DNA from: Pseudomonas uvaldensis
Lineage (GTDB): Bacteria; Pseudomonadota; Gammaproteobacteria; Pseudomonadales; Pseudomonadaceae
Direction: 5' to 3'
Length of the DNA: 64,000 nt
Assembly (NCBI RefSeq): GCF_021271205.1
Contig: NZ_JAIWKS010000005.1
Location: forward strand, 488,540-552,539
Shown here: one piece after another, positions 7,897 to 17,597 of the stretch
How positions within the stretch are numbered: the stretch's first letter is position 1
Layout of the letters: each line of letters starts with the position of its first letter
Notes under the pieces: generated by a model
The model's input: only the letters and a program-made list of their open reading frames with translations
Told to the model about the DNA's origin: nothing
Database searches by the model: none
Position numbers and translations under genes: made by a program

Positions 7897-8086
7897 GAAT
7901 GAAGCCCCTTTGACGATTTTTTGTTGTTATGTCTGGACTGGTCTCATGGGAACAGCCCCTAAGGCACCGCAGGCTCTACTCTGCGGCAGACCGGAGTGAG
8001 GATGGCACGGGGCCGAGGACGACGCCAGTACCCGAGCGACCTTTGCGAGACCAAAAGTAGGGTTTTTGCGACAGAACGACCAGTAT

Positions 8087-9235
8087 TTACGCCAACAAGG
8101 GCGGAAGTTCCTTGTTCAGCGCCAGTTTCTCCATCACCGCCGCACCGGTCAGGGCATAGCCCAGCAGGTTACCTTGGGCATCGCGACACAACGCCTTGAT
8201 GTCGCTGCCCTGCCCTTCTACACGCCACTCACCTTCGCGCCCCCGTGGTGGAGGCGAGACCACCAATGGACACACGGGCGTCTTGACGGTGATCGGCATC
8301 GGGCCATAGCTGACGGCGGTCGGGTTGCCGGCCAGGGTCTGGGCCAGGGCACGAGCGCAGCTCATCAACGGCATGACGTACAACAGGTTCAAGCCATCGA
8401 CCTCGGCGCAATCGCCCAAGGCGTAGATATTGGCATGGGAAGTCTTCAGGTGACGGTCAACCACCACACCGCGATTGACCACCAGACCCGCCGCGGCCGC
8501 CAGATCGATGCGCGGACGCAAGCCGATGGCCGAAACCACCAGGTCGCAGGCAATCACTTGCCCATCGGACAGGTGCGCCTCCAGCCCGTCGGCCACCCGT
8601 TGCAGGCGGTTGAGCACCGGCCCCAGGTGGAAGCGCGCCCCGAGGCTTTCCAGGCCGGCCTGCACTGCCGTGGCAGCGGCCGGGTGCAGCAGCGTCGGCA
8701 TGACTTGCTCGCACGGCGCCACCAGGTGCACTTCGTAGCCACCGAGGATCAGATCGTTGGCGAATTCGCAACCGATCAGGCCGGCACCGAGCAGCAGGAC
8801 ACGGCGCTTGCCGACGGCCGCCGCTCGAAAGCGCGCATAGTCTTCCAGGTCATTGATGGGAAAGATCAGGTCAGCGGCATCACCCTGCACTGGCACGCGC
8901 ACGGTTTCGGCACCCCAGGCCAGGATCAGGTCGCGGTAGTTCACCGCTTCCTCACCGATCCACAAGCGCTTGTGACCCGGGTCGATGCCGCTGATGCGGG
9001 TGTGGGTCCGTACCTCGGCCTTCAGTTGCTCGGCCATGGCCCCCGGCTCGGCCATGCTCAGGCCATCGGCGTCCTTGTTTTTACCAAAGCCCGTGGAGAG
9101 CATCGGCTTGGAATAAGAGCGACCATCGTCGGCGGTAATCAGCAGCAACGGGGTGTCGCTGTCGAGCTTGCGAAACTCCCTGGCGAGGTTGTAGCCGGCC
9201 AGGCCGGTACCGACGATGACGACAGGTGCGCTCAT
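8087..9235 (-). CDS. Rubredoxin-NAD(+) reductase
   Basis: 382-residue FAD/NAD(P)-disulfide-reductase-fold protein that passes electrons from NADH to rubredoxin. Visible features are the FAD dinucleotide motif near the N-terminus ([17 protein letters not shown]), the NAD motif in the middle ([17 protein letters not shown]) and the second FAD motif (YALGDCAEV). The rubredoxin gene lies 24 bp upstream in the same direction, so the pair is an operon as in other pseudomonads (RubB-like). In this genus the couple serves alkane hydroxylase or general redox balance; no hydroxylase gene is in the window. Confidence 0.92.
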   Translation of the reverse strand: MSAPVVIVGTGLAGYNLAREFRKLDSDTPLLLITADDGRSYSKPMLSTGFGKNKDADGLSMAEPGAMAEQLKAEVRTHTRISGIDPGHKRLWIGEEAVNYRDLILAWGAETVRVPVQGDAADLIFPINDLEDYARFRAAAVGKRRVLLLGAGLIGCEFANDLILGGYEVHLVAPCEQVMPTLLHPAAATAVQAGLESLGARFHLGPVLNRLQRVADGLEAHLSDGQVIACDLVVSAIGLRPRIDLAAAAGLVVNRGVVVDRHLKTSHANIYALGDCAEVDGLNLLYVMPLMSCARALAQTLAGNPTAVSYGPMPITVKTPVCPLVVSPPPRGREGEWRVEGQGSDIKALCRDAQGNLLGYALTGAAVMEKLALNKELPPLLA

Positions 9236-9259
9236 GTTGCTCTCCTTTTCAAGAAATGA

Positions 9260-9427
9260 TCAGTTGATTTCGATCATTTCAAAATCCATTTTGCCCACAC
9301 CGCAGTCCGGGCAAAGCCAGTCTGCCGGCACGTCTTCCCAGCGCGTACCAGGGGCGATGCCATCATCCGGCCAACCCTCGGCTTCGTTGTAGATCAGGCC
9401 GCAGACGATACATTGCCACTTCTTCAT
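9260..9427 (-). CDS. rubA: Rubredoxin
   Basis: 55-residue one-iron electron carrier. Two CxxC-type knuckles bind the iron: Cys6/Cys9 (CIVCG) and Cys39/Cys42 (CPDCG). The body ([19 protein letters not shown], then [12 protein letters not shown]) is typical of the family. It is followed by its reductase in the same operon. P. aeruginosa has two tandem rubredoxins at this place; only one is present here. Confidence 0.95.
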   Translation of the reverse strand: MKKWQCIVCGLIYNEAEGWPDDGIAPGTRWEDVPADWLCPDCGVGKMDFEMIEIN

Positions 9428-9623
9428 TCGGGTACTTCCTCAGGTGTCAGGCATTTGCCGGCATGCTTGGGTCATTTTGCAGCTGCCCTTCCGGCTCAGG
9501 GCGTTTTGTACTGATCGATCGCGACAGATGCAAGCATGATCGGCGCGACGTGGGCCGGGCCAGGCAAAACCGCCGGTCGACATGGTAAGCTCGCGGCCTC
9601 CTTTGCTGCCAATCCAGACCCCC

Positions 9624-10187
9624 GTGCCGCATACAAATTCGATATTTCCTACACTTCAATGGCGGCCCCGGCACTTGCTGTCGCCCCGTCCCGATGCCTG
9701 CGTGCTCGACTGGCTGTTCGACGAAGGCTCCCTGACCCGGCGCCTCACGCGTTTGTCCAATGAGCGCTTCAGCATAACGCCGGTCTTCGAAGGCTGGCAG
9801 CCGTTGCGCGCCGACGAATGTGTCGCACTGGACCTGCCGGAAGGCAGCGAAGGCTGGGTGCGCGAAGTGTACCTGCGCGGTCATGGCGAGCCCTGGGTGT
9901 TCGCCCGCAGCGTGGCGGCGCGCAGCGCGTTGCAGGGTGACGGCTTGCAGCTGGATGAATTGGGCAGCCGCTCCCTGGGAGAGCTGCTGTTTTGCGACCA
10001 GGCGTTCCAGCGCGGCGACATCGAGGTCTGCCATTACCCCGAGCCGTGGCTGCCGGTGGAAATACGCGCCCCTGAGCTGTGGGGTCGGCGTTCACGCTTC
10101 GACCGCGGCACGTTGAGCGTGCTGGTGGCGGAAATCTTTCTGCCGCGCCTGTGGAGTGTCGCCCGCGCCTATTCGGAGACTTGCTGA
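9624..10187 (+). CDS. ubiC: Chorismate--pyruvate lyase UbiC
   Basis: First committed enzyme of ubiquinone synthesis: it removes pyruvate from chorismate to give 4-hydroxybenzoate. About 187 residues from the GTG at 9624 ([15 protein letters not shown]). An ATG at 9582 gives 201 residues, but the usual family start is near the GTG. Landmarks are the [18 protein letters not shown]-terminal helix, [20 protein letters not shown] and the C-terminal LWGRRSRFD...[10 protein letters not shown]. The stop overlaps the ubiA start (TGATG), indicating translational coupling. It is divergent from the rubredoxin operon. Confidence 0.92.
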   Translation: MPHTNSIFPTLQWRPRHLLSPRPDACVLDWLFDEGSLTRRLTRLSNERFSITPVFEGWQPLRADECVALDLPEGSEGWVREVYLRGHGEPWVFARSVAARSALQGDGLQLDELGSRSLGELLFCDQAFQRGDIEVCHYPEPWLPVEIRAPELWGRRSRFDRGTLSVLVAEIFLPRLWSVARAYSETC

Positions 10188-11077
10188 TGTACCTGCAACT
10201 GCTCAAATCCCTGAATCGCCTGAACCCACGGGCCTGGGACTTCCTGCAACTGACCCGCATGGACAAGCCCATCGGTATTTATCTGCTGCTGTGGCCGACC
10301 CTGTGGGCGCTGTGGATTGCCGGTGAGGGATCGCCCTCCCTTGCCAACATCGTGATCTTCGTCCTCGGTGTGGTGCTGACCCGGGCGGGCGGTTGTGTCA
10401 TTAACGATTGGGCCGACCGCAAGGTGGACGGCCACGTCAAGCGCACCGAACAACGCCCACTGGTGAGCGGCAAGATCAGCTCGAAAGAAGCGCTGGTGTT
10501 TTTCGCCGTCCTGATGGCCGTGAGTTTCCTGCTGGTGCTGTGCACCAATGCGCCGACCATCCTGCTGTCCCTCGGTGGGCTGGCACTGGCCTGCACTTAT
10601 CCGTTCATGAAGCGCTATACCTATTACCCACAAGTGGTGCTGGGCGCGGCGTTCTCCTGGGGCATGCCGATGGCGTTCACCGCCGAAACCGGCCACCTGC
10701 CGGCGGCCGCCTGGCTGCTGTACATCGCCAACCTGCTCTGGACGGTGGGTTACGACACTTACTACGCGATGACCGACCGCGACGACGACTTGCGGATCGG
10801 CGTGAAATCCACGGCGATCCTGTTCGGCGATGCCGACCGGGTGATCATCCTGACGTTGCAGGGCCTGGCACTGGGCTGCCTGCTGTTGGCCGGAGCGAAA
10901 TTCCAGCTGGGCGGCTGGTTCCACCTGGGGCTGGTGGCCGCCGCCGCGTGTTTTGCCTGGGAGTTCTGGTACACCCGTGGCAAGGACCGGATGCGCTGCT
11001 TCAAGGCGTTTTTGCACAACCACTGGGCCGGGCTGGCGATTTTCGTGGGGATTGTGCTGGATTATGCGTTGCGCTGA
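10187..11077 (+). CDS. ubiA: 4-hydroxybenzoate octaprenyltransferase UbiA
   Basis: 296-residue polytopic inner-membrane prenyltransferase that attaches the polyprenyl tail to 4-hydroxybenzoate. It has about eight or nine membrane helices and both Asp-rich Mg-diphosphate motifs: NDWADRKVD in the first loop and [13 protein letters not shown] in the second. The ATG at 10187 shares one base with the ubiC stop. An in-frame upstream extension to 10079 lies inside ubiC and is not needed. Confidence 0.96.
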   Translation: MYLQLLKSLNRLNPRAWDFLQLTRMDKPIGIYLLLWPTLWALWIAGEGSPSLANIVIFVLGVVLTRAGGCVINDWADRKVDGHVKRTEQRPLVSGKISSKEALVFFAVLMAVSFLLVLCTNAPTILLSLGGLALACTYPFMKRYTYYPQVVLGAAFSWGMPMAFTAETGHLPAAAWLLYIANLLWTVGYDTYYAMTDRDDDLRIGVKSTAILFGDADRVIILTLQGLALGCLLLAGAKFQLGGWFHLGLVAAAACFAWEFWYTRGKDRMRCFKAFLHNHWAGLAIFVGIVLDYALR

Positions 11078-11110
11078 TCCAGCGGTGAATATGGGGCTCA
11101 TGAAAACCTT

Positions 11111-11139
11111 TGTGGCGAGAGACTTGCTCCCTCGCCACA
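11111..11139. repeat. Degenerate REP-like hairpin after ubiA
   Basis: tgtggcgag (11111-11119) pairs with ctcgccaca (11131-11139). It lies between the convergent ubiA and COG4315 genes and may act as a transcript end or stabiliser. There is no U-run. Confidence 0.6.
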
Positions 11140-11153
11140 GAAGCGTCTTCCCG

Positions 11154-11540
11154 TCAGTCAGCCTTGACGACGTGCCAAACGCCGCCTTTACCGTCACCGG
11201 TCGGCTTCTCTCCCTTCTTGTCCATGGCGTAGGTGTAGATCGGCTTGCCTTCGTAGGCCCATTGTTGCTTGCCATCTTCGCGGGTGATCAACGTCCACTC
11301 GCCCACGGGCTCGGCGCCATTGTCAGCCATCAGCGGCGGCCAGTTCTTGGCGCATTGGTCGTTGCACATCGATTTGCCGCCCGAGTCTTTATCAAACGTA
11401 TAAAGCGCCATGCCCCCGTGGTCCGTCAGCACATGGTGCTTTTGATCGACCATCGCCGGCTCAGCCGCATACGCCATCGCCGGCAACGCCAGGGCAGCCA
11501 TGAGCGCCAGCGCCTTGGTGGTTTGGGTGAAGTAAGTCAT
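11154..11540 (-). CDS. COG4315-type secreted repeat protein
   Basis: 128-residue exported protein with a clear signal peptide (about residues 1-25, ending AMAYA). It contains two copies of the PF03640-type secreted repeat: HHVLTDHGGMALYTFDKD and, near the C-terminus, the WAYEGKPIYTYAMDKKGE segment. A Cys pair lies in SMCNDQCAKNWPP. Family members are periplasmic or cell-surface proteins of unknown function. It is divergent from phoB, with a Pho box in the shared spacer, and occupies the position of PA5359 in P. aeruginosa. Confidence 0.88.
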   Translation of the reverse strand: MTYFTQTTKALALMAALALPAMAYAAEPAMVDQKHHVLTDHGGMALYTFDKDSGGKSMCNDQCAKNWPPLMADNGAEPVGEWTLITREDGKQQWAYEGKPIYTYAMDKKGEKPTGDGKGGVWHVVKAD

Positions 11541-11621
11541 GGAAACCTTCTTTTGTGGTTGTCAGGATTCGGACTGAAAAGCTTAGTCCAGGATCCGTTT
11601 CGCTGCCGGAAGGCGGAATAT

Positions 11622-11639
11622 CTGTCACACGACTGCAAT
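11622..11639 (+). promoter_or_regulatory. Pho box upstream of phoB
   Basis: CTGTCAC and CTGCAAT form two 7-bp repeats separated by 4 bp, the PhoB-binding arrangement, 53 bp upstream of phoB. This fits autoregulation of phoBR. Confidence 0.8.
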
Positions 11640-11692
11640 AATTCCGTTATCTAATGCGGCGCAAGACAGTTAAATGACAAGAGGATTACCCC

Positions 11693-12382
11693 ATGGTTGG
11701 CAGGAGCATTCTGATCGTCGACGACGAGGCGCCCATCCGCGAGATGATCGCCGTTGCGTTGGAGATGGCCGGCTATGACTGCATGGAAGCAGAAAACTCT
11801 CAACAGGCCCACGCGATCATCATCGACCGCAAGCCCGACCTGATCCTGCTGGACTGGATGCTGCCCGGCACGTCCGGCATCGAGCTGGCGCGACGCCTCA
11901 AGCGCGACGAGCTGACGGGTGACATTCCGATCATCATGCTCACCGCCAAGGGCGAAGAGGACAACAAGATCCAGGGTCTGGAAGTCGGCGCCGACGACTA
12001 CATCACTAAACCTTTCTCCCCACGGGAGCTGGTGGCACGCCTGAAGGCCGTGCTGCGTCGCGCGGGTCCCACCGATGGCGAAGCGCCGATCGAAGTCGGC
12101 GGCCTGCTGCTCGACCCGATCAGCCATCGGGTGACCATCGACGGCAAGCCCGCCGAGATGGGCCCTACCGAATACCGCCTGTTGCAGTTCTTCATGACCC
12201 ACCAGGAGCGCGCCTACACTCGCGGGCAATTGCTGGATCAAGTCTGGGGCGGCAACGTCTATGTCGAGGAGCGGACCGTGGATGTGCACATCCGCCGTCT
12301 GCGCAAGGCCCTCGGCGACGCCTACGAGAATCTGGTACAAACCGTGCGTGGCACCGGTTATCGTTTTTCGACGAAGGCCTGA
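11693..12382 (+). CDS. phoB: Phosphate regulon response regulator PhoB
   Basis: 229-residue OmpR-class regulator. The receiver domain has Asp10-Asp11 and the phospho-acceptor Asp54 ([10 protein letters not shown]). The C-terminal winged helix carries [12 protein letters not shown] and [12 protein letters not shown], which contact Pho boxes. Under phosphate limitation PhoR phosphorylates PhoB, which then activates pst and other genes. PhoR follows 45 bp downstream. Confidence 0.97.
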   Translation: MVGRSILIVDDEAPIREMIAVALEMAGYDCMEAENSQQAHAIIIDRKPDLILLDWMLPGTSGIELARRLKRDELTGDIPIIMLTAKGEEDNKIQGLEVGADDYITKPFSPRELVARLKAVLRRAGPTDGEAPIEVGGLLLDPISHRVTIDGKPAEMGPTEYRLLQFFMTHQERAYTRGQLLDQVWGGNVYVEERTVDVHIRRLRKALGDAYENLVQTVRGTGYRFSTKA

Positions 12383-12427
12383 TCCGAGCCCTTACCGCCC
12401 GACAAGCTGACAAGGACGCACCTTCAA

Positions 12428-13750
12428 TTGAATCAAAACTGGCATGGCACCCTGATTCGCCACATGTTGTTGCTGGTGACCGGCTGTCTGGTGATCGGCC
12501 TGATCAGCGGTTATTACGGCTGGAGCCTGGCTGCGGGCCTGGGGCTTTACCTGGCCTGGACCCTGAAACAATTGTTGCGCCTGCATGAATGGCTGCGCCT
12601 GCACCAACCCGACGAAGCCCCACCCGACGGCTATGGCTTGTGGGGCGAGGTCTTCGACAGCATTTATCACTTGCAACGACGCGACCAACGCGTTCGCGGC
12701 CGCTTGCAAGCGGTGATCGACCGGGTCCAGGAGTCCACCGCCGCGCTGAAAGACGCGGTGATCATGCTCGACAGCGAGGGCAACCTGGAGTGGTGGAACC
12801 GCGCTGCCGAAACCCTGCTGGGCCTCAAAACCCCTCAGGACAGCGGACAGCCAGTGACCAACCTGGTACGCCACCCACGCTTCAAGGAATACTTCGAGCA
12901 GGCCAATTATGCCGAGCCGCTGGAAATCCCCTCGCCCACCAACGACCGGCTGCGCATCCAGCTGTACATCACCCGCTACGGCAACAACGAGCACCTGATG
13001 CTGGTGCGGGACGTGACGCGCATCCATCAGCTGGAACAGATGCGCAAGGACTTCATTGCCAACGTGTCCCACGAACTGCGCACCCCGTTGACGGTGATCT
13101 GCGGTTACCTGGAAACCCTGCTCGACAACGTCGAGGAAGTGAACCCGCGCTGGAGCCGCGCCCTGCAACAGATGCAGCAGCAAGGCGGACGCATGCAGAC
13201 ACTGCTCAATGACTTGCTGTTGCTGGCGAAGCTGGAGGCGACCGATTACCCGTCGGACAATCAGCCAGTGGCCATTGACGATCTGCTGCAAATCATCAGC
13301 GAAGATGCCCGGGAGTTGTCCGGTCCCAAGCAACAGACCATCACCCTGGAAGCCGACCCGACAGTCCAGCTCAAGGGCAGCGAAGCAGAACTGCGCAGCG
13401 CGTTTTCCAACCTGGTGTTCAACGCGGTGAAATACACGCCGGAGCAAGGCCGGATCCACATCCGCTGGTGGGGTGACATGCAGGGCGCGCACCTGAGCGT
13501 GCAGGATTCGGGCATCGGCATCGACAGCAAACACCTGCCGCGCCTGACCGAACGCTTCTACCGCGTCGACTCCAGCCGCAACTCCAATACCGGCGGCACG
13601 GGACTGGGCCTGGCCATCGTCAAACACGTGCTGTTGCGTCATCGCGCACGCATGGAAATCAGCAGCGTGCCCGGCCATGGCAGTACGTTCACCTGCCATT
13701 TCGCACCGGCGCAGGTGGTGCGTGCGCGGCTCACCAACCCCGCCGATTGA
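12428..13750 (+). CDS. phoR: Phosphate regulon sensor kinase PhoR
   Basis: 440 residues from a TTG start (MNQNWHGTLIRHMLLL). Two membrane helices near the N-terminus (about 12-42) are followed by a linker and a PAS domain (about 95-200). The dimerisation/phosphotransfer helix carries His215 (FIANVSHELRTPL), and the ATPase domain has its N box (FNAVKYT) and GTGLGLAIVK. There is no large periplasmic sensor, as expected: PhoR reads phosphate through the PstSCAB-PhoU complex, encoded a few kilobases downstream on the other strand. A hairpin terminator follows. Confidence 0.96.
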   Translation: MNQNWHGTLIRHMLLLVTGCLVIGLISGYYGWSLAAGLGLYLAWTLKQLLRLHEWLRLHQPDEAPPDGYGLWGEVFDSIYHLQRRDQRVRGRLQAVIDRVQESTAALKDAVIMLDSEGNLEWWNRAAETLLGLKTPQDSGQPVTNLVRHPRFKEYFEQANYAEPLEIPSPTNDRLRIQLYITRYGNNEHLMLVRDVTRIHQLEQMRKDFIANVSHELRTPLTVICGYLETLLDNVEEVNPRWSRALQQMQQQGGRMQTLLNDLLLLAKLEATDYPSDNQPVAIDDLLQIISEDARELSGPKQQTITLEADPTVQLKGSEAELRSAFSNLVFNAVKYTPEQGRIHIRWWGDMQGAHLSVQDSGIGIDSKHLPRLTERFYRVDSSRNSNTGGTGLGLAIVKHVLLRHRARMEISSVPGHGSTFTCHFAPAQVVRARLTNPAD

Positions 13751-13771
13751 GCCGCCCCCCTAGGCAATCGC

Positions 13772-13810
13772 CGAGTCAGCCGCTACATTGGCTGACTCGC
13801 GCCTGCTTTT
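13772..13810 (+). terminator. Terminator after phoBR
   Basis: cgagtcagcc (13772-13781) pairs with ggctgactcg (13790-13799), followed by a short T-rich stretch (tgctttt). It ends the phoBR transcript. Confidence 0.7.
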
Positions 13811-13864
13811 CCAGGCACTCTGTTTTCACCCCTTAAGCACACATGGAACCCGCAAAACCCCATC

Positions 13865-15205
13865 ATGGACCCTTCCCCTGGCTTGTCCCTCGTCACACTC
13901 TTCGCCGAATTCGGCATGATCCTTTTTGCTTTTGTCCTGGTCCTGCTCAACGGCTTTTTCGTTGCGGCGGAGTTCGCCATGGTCAAGCTGCGTTCGACCC
14001 GGGTCGAAGCCATCGCCGATCAGAACGGCTGGCGCGGGCATATCCTGCGCACGGTTCACAGTCAGCTCGACGCTTACCTGTCTGCTTGCCAATTGGGCAT
14101 CACCCTCGCCTCCCTGGGCCTGGGCTGGGTGGGTGAACCCGCGTTCGCCCACCTTCTCGAACCGCTGCTGGGCGCGGTCGGCGTCCAGTCGCCGGAAGTG
14201 ATCAGGGCCGTTTCGTTCTTCACCGCGTTCTTCATCATTTCCTACCTGCACATCGTGGTCGGTGAGCTGGCGCCCAAATCCTGGGCCATCCGCAAACCCG
14301 AGCTGTTGTCGCTGTGGACGGCGGTGCCGCTGTACCTGTTCTACTGGCTGATGTACCCGGCGATCTACCTGCTCAACGCCAGCGCCAACGCCATCCTGCG
14401 TATCGCCGGCCAGGGCGAGCCCGGCCCTCATCACGAGCACCATTACAGCCGTGAAGAATTGAAACTGATCCTGCACTCCAGCCGGGGCCAGGATCCGAGC
14501 GACCAAGGCATGCGCGTGCTGGCCTCGGCCGTGGAAATGGGCGAGCTGGAAGTGGTGGATTGGGCCAATTCCCGGGAAGACCTGGTGACGCTGGAATTCA
14601 ACGCGCCCCTCAAGGAAATCCTGGCGATGTTCCGCCGTCACAAATTCAGCCGCTACCCGGTGTACGACAGCGAGCGCCAGGAATTCGTAGGCCTGCTGCA
14701 CATCAAGGACCTGTTGCTGGAACTGGCGGCCCTGGACCACATTCCCGAGTCGTTCAACCTGGCCGAGCTGACCCGGCCCCTGGAGCGCGTGTCGCGGCAC
14801 ATGCCGCTGTCGCAACTGCTGGAGCAGTTCCGCAAGGGTGGTTCGCACTTCGCCGTGGTGGAAGAGGCCGACGGTAACATCATCGGCTACCTGACCATGG
14901 AAGACGTGCTGGAAGTGCTGGTGGGCGATATCCAGGACGAGCACCGCAAGGCCGAGCGCGGCATCCTGGCCTATCAGCCGGGCAAGTTGCTGGTACGCGG
15001 GGACACGCCGCTGTTCAAGGTCGAGCGCCTGTTGGGGATCGACCTGGACCACATCGAGGCCGAAACATTGGCGGGATTGGTCTACGAAACCCTTAATCGG
15101 GTGCCGGAAGAGGAAGAAGTGCTGGAGGTCGAAGGCCTGCGGATCATCATCAAAAAGATGAAAGGACCGAAGATCATTCTGGCGAAGGTGTTGATGGTCG
15201 ATTGA
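13865..15205 (+). CDS. HlyC/CorC-family CNNM membrane protein with CBS pair
   Basis: 446 residues. The N-terminal DUF21/CNNM domain with about four helices (LFAFVLVLLNGFFVAAEFAM, QLGITLASLGLGWVGEP) covers residues 1-200. Two CBS domains follow (about 215-340; FSRYPVYDSE and GYLTMEDVLEVLVGDI), then a CorC_HlyC C-terminal domain (about 360-440). The family is linked to Mg/Co efflux or tolerance; the older label hemolysin is misleading. It follows phoBR after a terminator and is probably monocistronic. An ATG in another frame at 13843 is not used. Confidence 0.9.
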   Translation: MDPSPGLSLVTLFAEFGMILFAFVLVLLNGFFVAAEFAMVKLRSTRVEAIADQNGWRGHILRTVHSQLDAYLSACQLGITLASLGLGWVGEPAFAHLLEPLLGAVGVQSPEVIRAVSFFTAFFIISYLHIVVGELAPKSWAIRKPELLSLWTAVPLYLFYWLMYPAIYLLNASANAILRIAGQGEPGPHHEHHYSREELKLILHSSRGQDPSDQGMRVLASAVEMGELEVVDWANSREDLVTLEFNAPLKEILAMFRRHKFSRYPVYDSERQEFVGLLHIKDLLLELAALDHIPESFNLAELTRPLERVSRHMPLSQLLEQFRKGGSHFAVVEEADGNIIGYLTMEDVLEVLVGDIQDEHRKAERGILAYQPGKLLVRGDTPLFKVERLLGIDLDHIEAETLAGLVYETLNRVPEEEEVLEVEGLRIIIKKMKGPKIILAKVLMVD

Positions 15206-15234
15206 GTCGTTGACTCAGGATTGGCGTCGGTCCC

Positions 15235-15327
15235 ATCGCGAGCAGGCTCGCTCCCACAGGGGCCTGCGGTGAACACGAATCTGATGTCCACGGAAGATCA
15301 ACTGTGAGAGCGAGCCTGCTCGCGATG
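15235..15327. repeat. REP pair, inverted
   Basis: atcgcgagcaggctcgctcc starts at 15235, with its inverted partner ending at 15327. It lies between the convergent corC-like and M23 genes. Confidence 0.88.
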
Positions 15328-15346
15328 ACGTCGCCCGAACGCCCCG

Positions 15347-16279
15347 TCACTGCTTGCCCACCGCAAAGTTGGGCAACTCCCCTACCGGCTGGTCGAACTG
15401 GTAGGGAATCGACACCAGCCCCAACCCGGTATTGCGCTGCACCACGAAGTGCAGGTGAGGGCCGGTGCTGTTGCCGGTGTTGCCCGACAACGCCAGCGGC
15501 GTGCCCACCACCACCCGTTGGCCTTCCCGTACGCTCACCGAGCCTTTCTGCAGGTGCAGGTACACGCCCATGGTCCCGTCGTCATGCAGTATCCGCACGA
15601 AGTTGCCCGAGGGGTCGTCGCCTCGGCCGGTCTGCTGGTTTTCCGTCTTGATCACCACACCGCCCCGCGCCGCGATGATCGGCGTGCCTTCGGGCATGGC
15701 GATGTCCATCGCGTAGCGGCTTTTCGGGCCGTAATGGCTGTACTGACCGTTGGCGCCCTGGCTCAGGCGAAACGGCCCGCCACGCCACGGTAGCGGATAG
15801 CGGTAGGCTTGCGCCGTACCGGCGGGGTCGCCCAGGGAATACTCGAACCTGGGGGTGTATACCAGCGGCTTTCCGGGCTGCGAGGCCGTGAGCAGCGCCA
15901 GGCGCAGGTTGCTGCGCGCCGGCAGGACCCGCCGAATCGGCCGGCTCGGCGCCCCGCTCACATTGCTCAACCCGGTGAAACTCAACTCGATCTCCACCGG
16001 CGCGTACAAATCGTTGCGCACGAACACCGCATCGGCGCCTTTCTGCTTCTTGATATCGAGAAACACCTGACGCTCCAGGTGCTCGACCATGCGATCACGG
16101 AACACGAAGACCTGGGCCCCCTTGCTGGGACGATCGCTATAGGAAACGACGCCATTGGCATCGGTGGACTTGTAGATTGTCATGCCCGCGGCCGAGGTGG
16201 AGGCCAGGACAAGACCACAGGCGAACAACAAGGGCACGAGCATGAGGTAAGGATTCTGTCGAAAAATGAAGGCCTGCAC
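15347..16279 (-). CDS. M23-family metallopeptidase with DUF4124-like N-terminus
   Basis: 310-residue exported protein. A hydrophobic signal segment (about 12-31) is followed by a DUF4124-like stretch (IYKSTDANGVVSYSDRPSKG). A beta-rich middle precedes the C-terminal M23/LytM domain, where the zinc ligands are visible in SHYGPKSRYAMDIAMPEG and GPHLHFVV, so the enzyme is probably active. LytM enzymes cut peptidoglycan peptides in the periplasm or activate amidases. It stands alone between two REP pairs; synteny suggests PA5363. Confidence 0.9.
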   Translation of the reverse strand: MQAFIFRQNPYLMLVPLLFACGLVLASTSAAGMTIYKSTDANGVVSYSDRPSKGAQVFVFRDRMVEHLERQVFLDIKKQKGADAVFVRNDLYAPVEIELSFTGLSNVSGAPSRPIRRVLPARSNLRLALLTASQPGKPLVYTPRFEYSLGDPAGTAQAYRYPLPWRGGPFRLSQGANGQYSHYGPKSRYAMDIAMPEGTPIIAARGGVVIKTENQQTGRGDDPSGNFVRILHDDGTMGVYLHLQKGSVSVREGQRVVVGTPLALSGNTGNSTGPHLHFVVQRNTGLGLVSIPYQFDQPVGELPNFAVGKQ

Positions 16280-16363
16280 AGCAGACTAGCAGCTGGGATG
16301 GACCAGCGTATTCGACGGATGTTTCAAATCGGCAAGGTATTGGCGCTGAATTCGCTGGCCTCT

Positions 16364-16439
16364 TCGCGAGCAAGCCCGCTCTCACACAGGATCTCAAGTG
16401 TTTGGAAGATCGAATGTGGGAGCGGGCTTGCTCGCGAAG
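16364..16439. repeat. REP pair, inverted
   Basis: ttcgcgagcaagcccgctct at 16364 faces gtgggagcgggcttgctcgc ending near 16439. It separates the M23 and response-regulator genes. Confidence 0.88.
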
Positions 16440-16462
16440 ACGGATTCAAGAGCGCCGCTGAA

Positions 16463-17428
16463 TCAAGCGCCCGGTACGAAGTGCTTCTGCGCCGTGCCGC
16501 GGGCGATCAGGCGGGAGATGTAGTCGAGTTTCTGCGGGTCTTTGTCGACGAAACGGAAGGTCAGTTGCAGCCATTCACTGTCCGGCGTCTGCTCGTGGGC
16601 GACGATGGCGTGCAAGTAGCCGTTGAGGCGTGCGGTTTCGGCGTTGTCGCCCTGCTCCATGTCCAGCACGGAGCTTTCAAGCACCTGCGGCAGGGTGTCG
16701 GTGCGTTTGACCACCAGCAGCGCTTCCTTGAGGCTCAGGGCCTTGATCACGCATTGCTGGGTGCCGCTGGACAGGCGCAACTGGCCCTGGCCACGGTTGC
16801 CGGCCGGTGCGGAGGCGGCGGGCGCCTTGACAGGCGGGCTGTTGAGCAAGCCACGGGCCGGGGCGGCCGCTGGGGCTGGAGCGGCCGCAGCAGCGGTAGG
16901 GGCTGCGGCGGCTGGTCTGGCGGCGGCTGGTGCAGGCGCGGCGGCGGCCACCGGAGCGGCCTTGCCACCCGTCAGAGCACTGAGGGAGTCATTGGCAAAC
17001 GCCGAATTCATCTTGGTCGGGGCGCTGTTCATCAGGGTGTCGAGCTTGCCGACCTTGTGCAGGGCCTGCTTGACCTTGGTCAGCAGTTGTTCGTTGGTGA
17101 AGGGCTTGCTGACGTAGCCGGAAACGCCGGCCTGGATCGCCTGGACCACGTTCTCCTTGTCGCCACGGCTGGTGACCATCACGAACGGCATGCCCTTGAG
17201 GTTGTCCTGCTGACGGCACCAGGTCAGCAGTTCCAGGCCGGACATTTCCGGCATCTCCCAATCGCACAGCACCAGGTCGAATGCCTCGCGAGCCAGCAGT
17301 GCCTGGGCTTTCTTGCCGTTCACCGCGTCTTCGATACGCACGCCCGGGAAGTAGTTGCGCAGGCACTTCTTCACCAGGTCACGAATGAACGAAGCATCGT
17401 CCACGACCAACACACTGACCTTACTCAT
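16463..17428 (-). CDS. Response regulator with Ala/Pro-rich linker and unrecognised C-terminal domain
   Basis: 321 residues. A CheY-like receiver fills residues 1-125 with Asp10-Asp11, phospho-acceptor Asp56 (LVLCDWEMPEMSG) and the conserved Lys near SKPF. A long Ala/Pro-rich linker (about 150-210, with AAAAPAPAAARPAAAAPTAA) joins an approximately 110-residue C-terminal domain (QGQLRLSSGTQQCVIKALSL ... LQLTFRFVDKDPQKLDYISR) that I do not recognise. The C-terminal part looks beta-rich. No kinase gene is adjacent. It sits downstream of phoU but behind a strong terminator, so co-regulation with pst is not implied. Confidence 0.88.
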   Translation of the reverse strand: MSKVSVLVVDDASFIRDLVKKCLRNYFPGVRIEDAVNGKKAQALLAREAFDLVLCDWEMPEMSGLELLTWCRQQDNLKGMPFVMVTSRGDKENVVQAIQAGVSGYVSKPFTNEQLLTKVKQALHKVGKLDTLMNSAPTKMNSAFANDSLSALTGGKAAPVAAAAPAPAAARPAAAAPTAAAAAPAPAAAPARGLLNSPPVKAPAASAPAGNRGQGQLRLSSGTQQCVIKALSLKEALLVVKRTDTLPQVLESSVLDMEQGDNAETARLNGYLHAIVAHEQTPDSEWLQLTFRFVDKDPQKLDYISRLIARGTAQKHFVPGA

Positions 17429-17552
17429 CCAGATACACCTCTAAAAAATCCCGGCAAGCATACCGCTTTTACTGATGGCATATTGCCAAAAACCGTCAGT
17501 CACGCCGGGACTTTTCGTTCGCGGGGTGCTGCTTTCGATTAAAAAGGCCTGC

Positions 17553-17580
17553 AAAAAAAAGCCCGACCAGAAGGCCGGGC
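17553..17580 (-). terminator. Terminator of the pst-phoU operon
   Basis: On the minus strand gcccggcc...ggtcgggc forms a stem followed by eight T residues. It lies just beyond the phoU stop. Confidence 0.85.
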
Positions 17581-17597
17581 GCTTTTCTTGGGCAATC

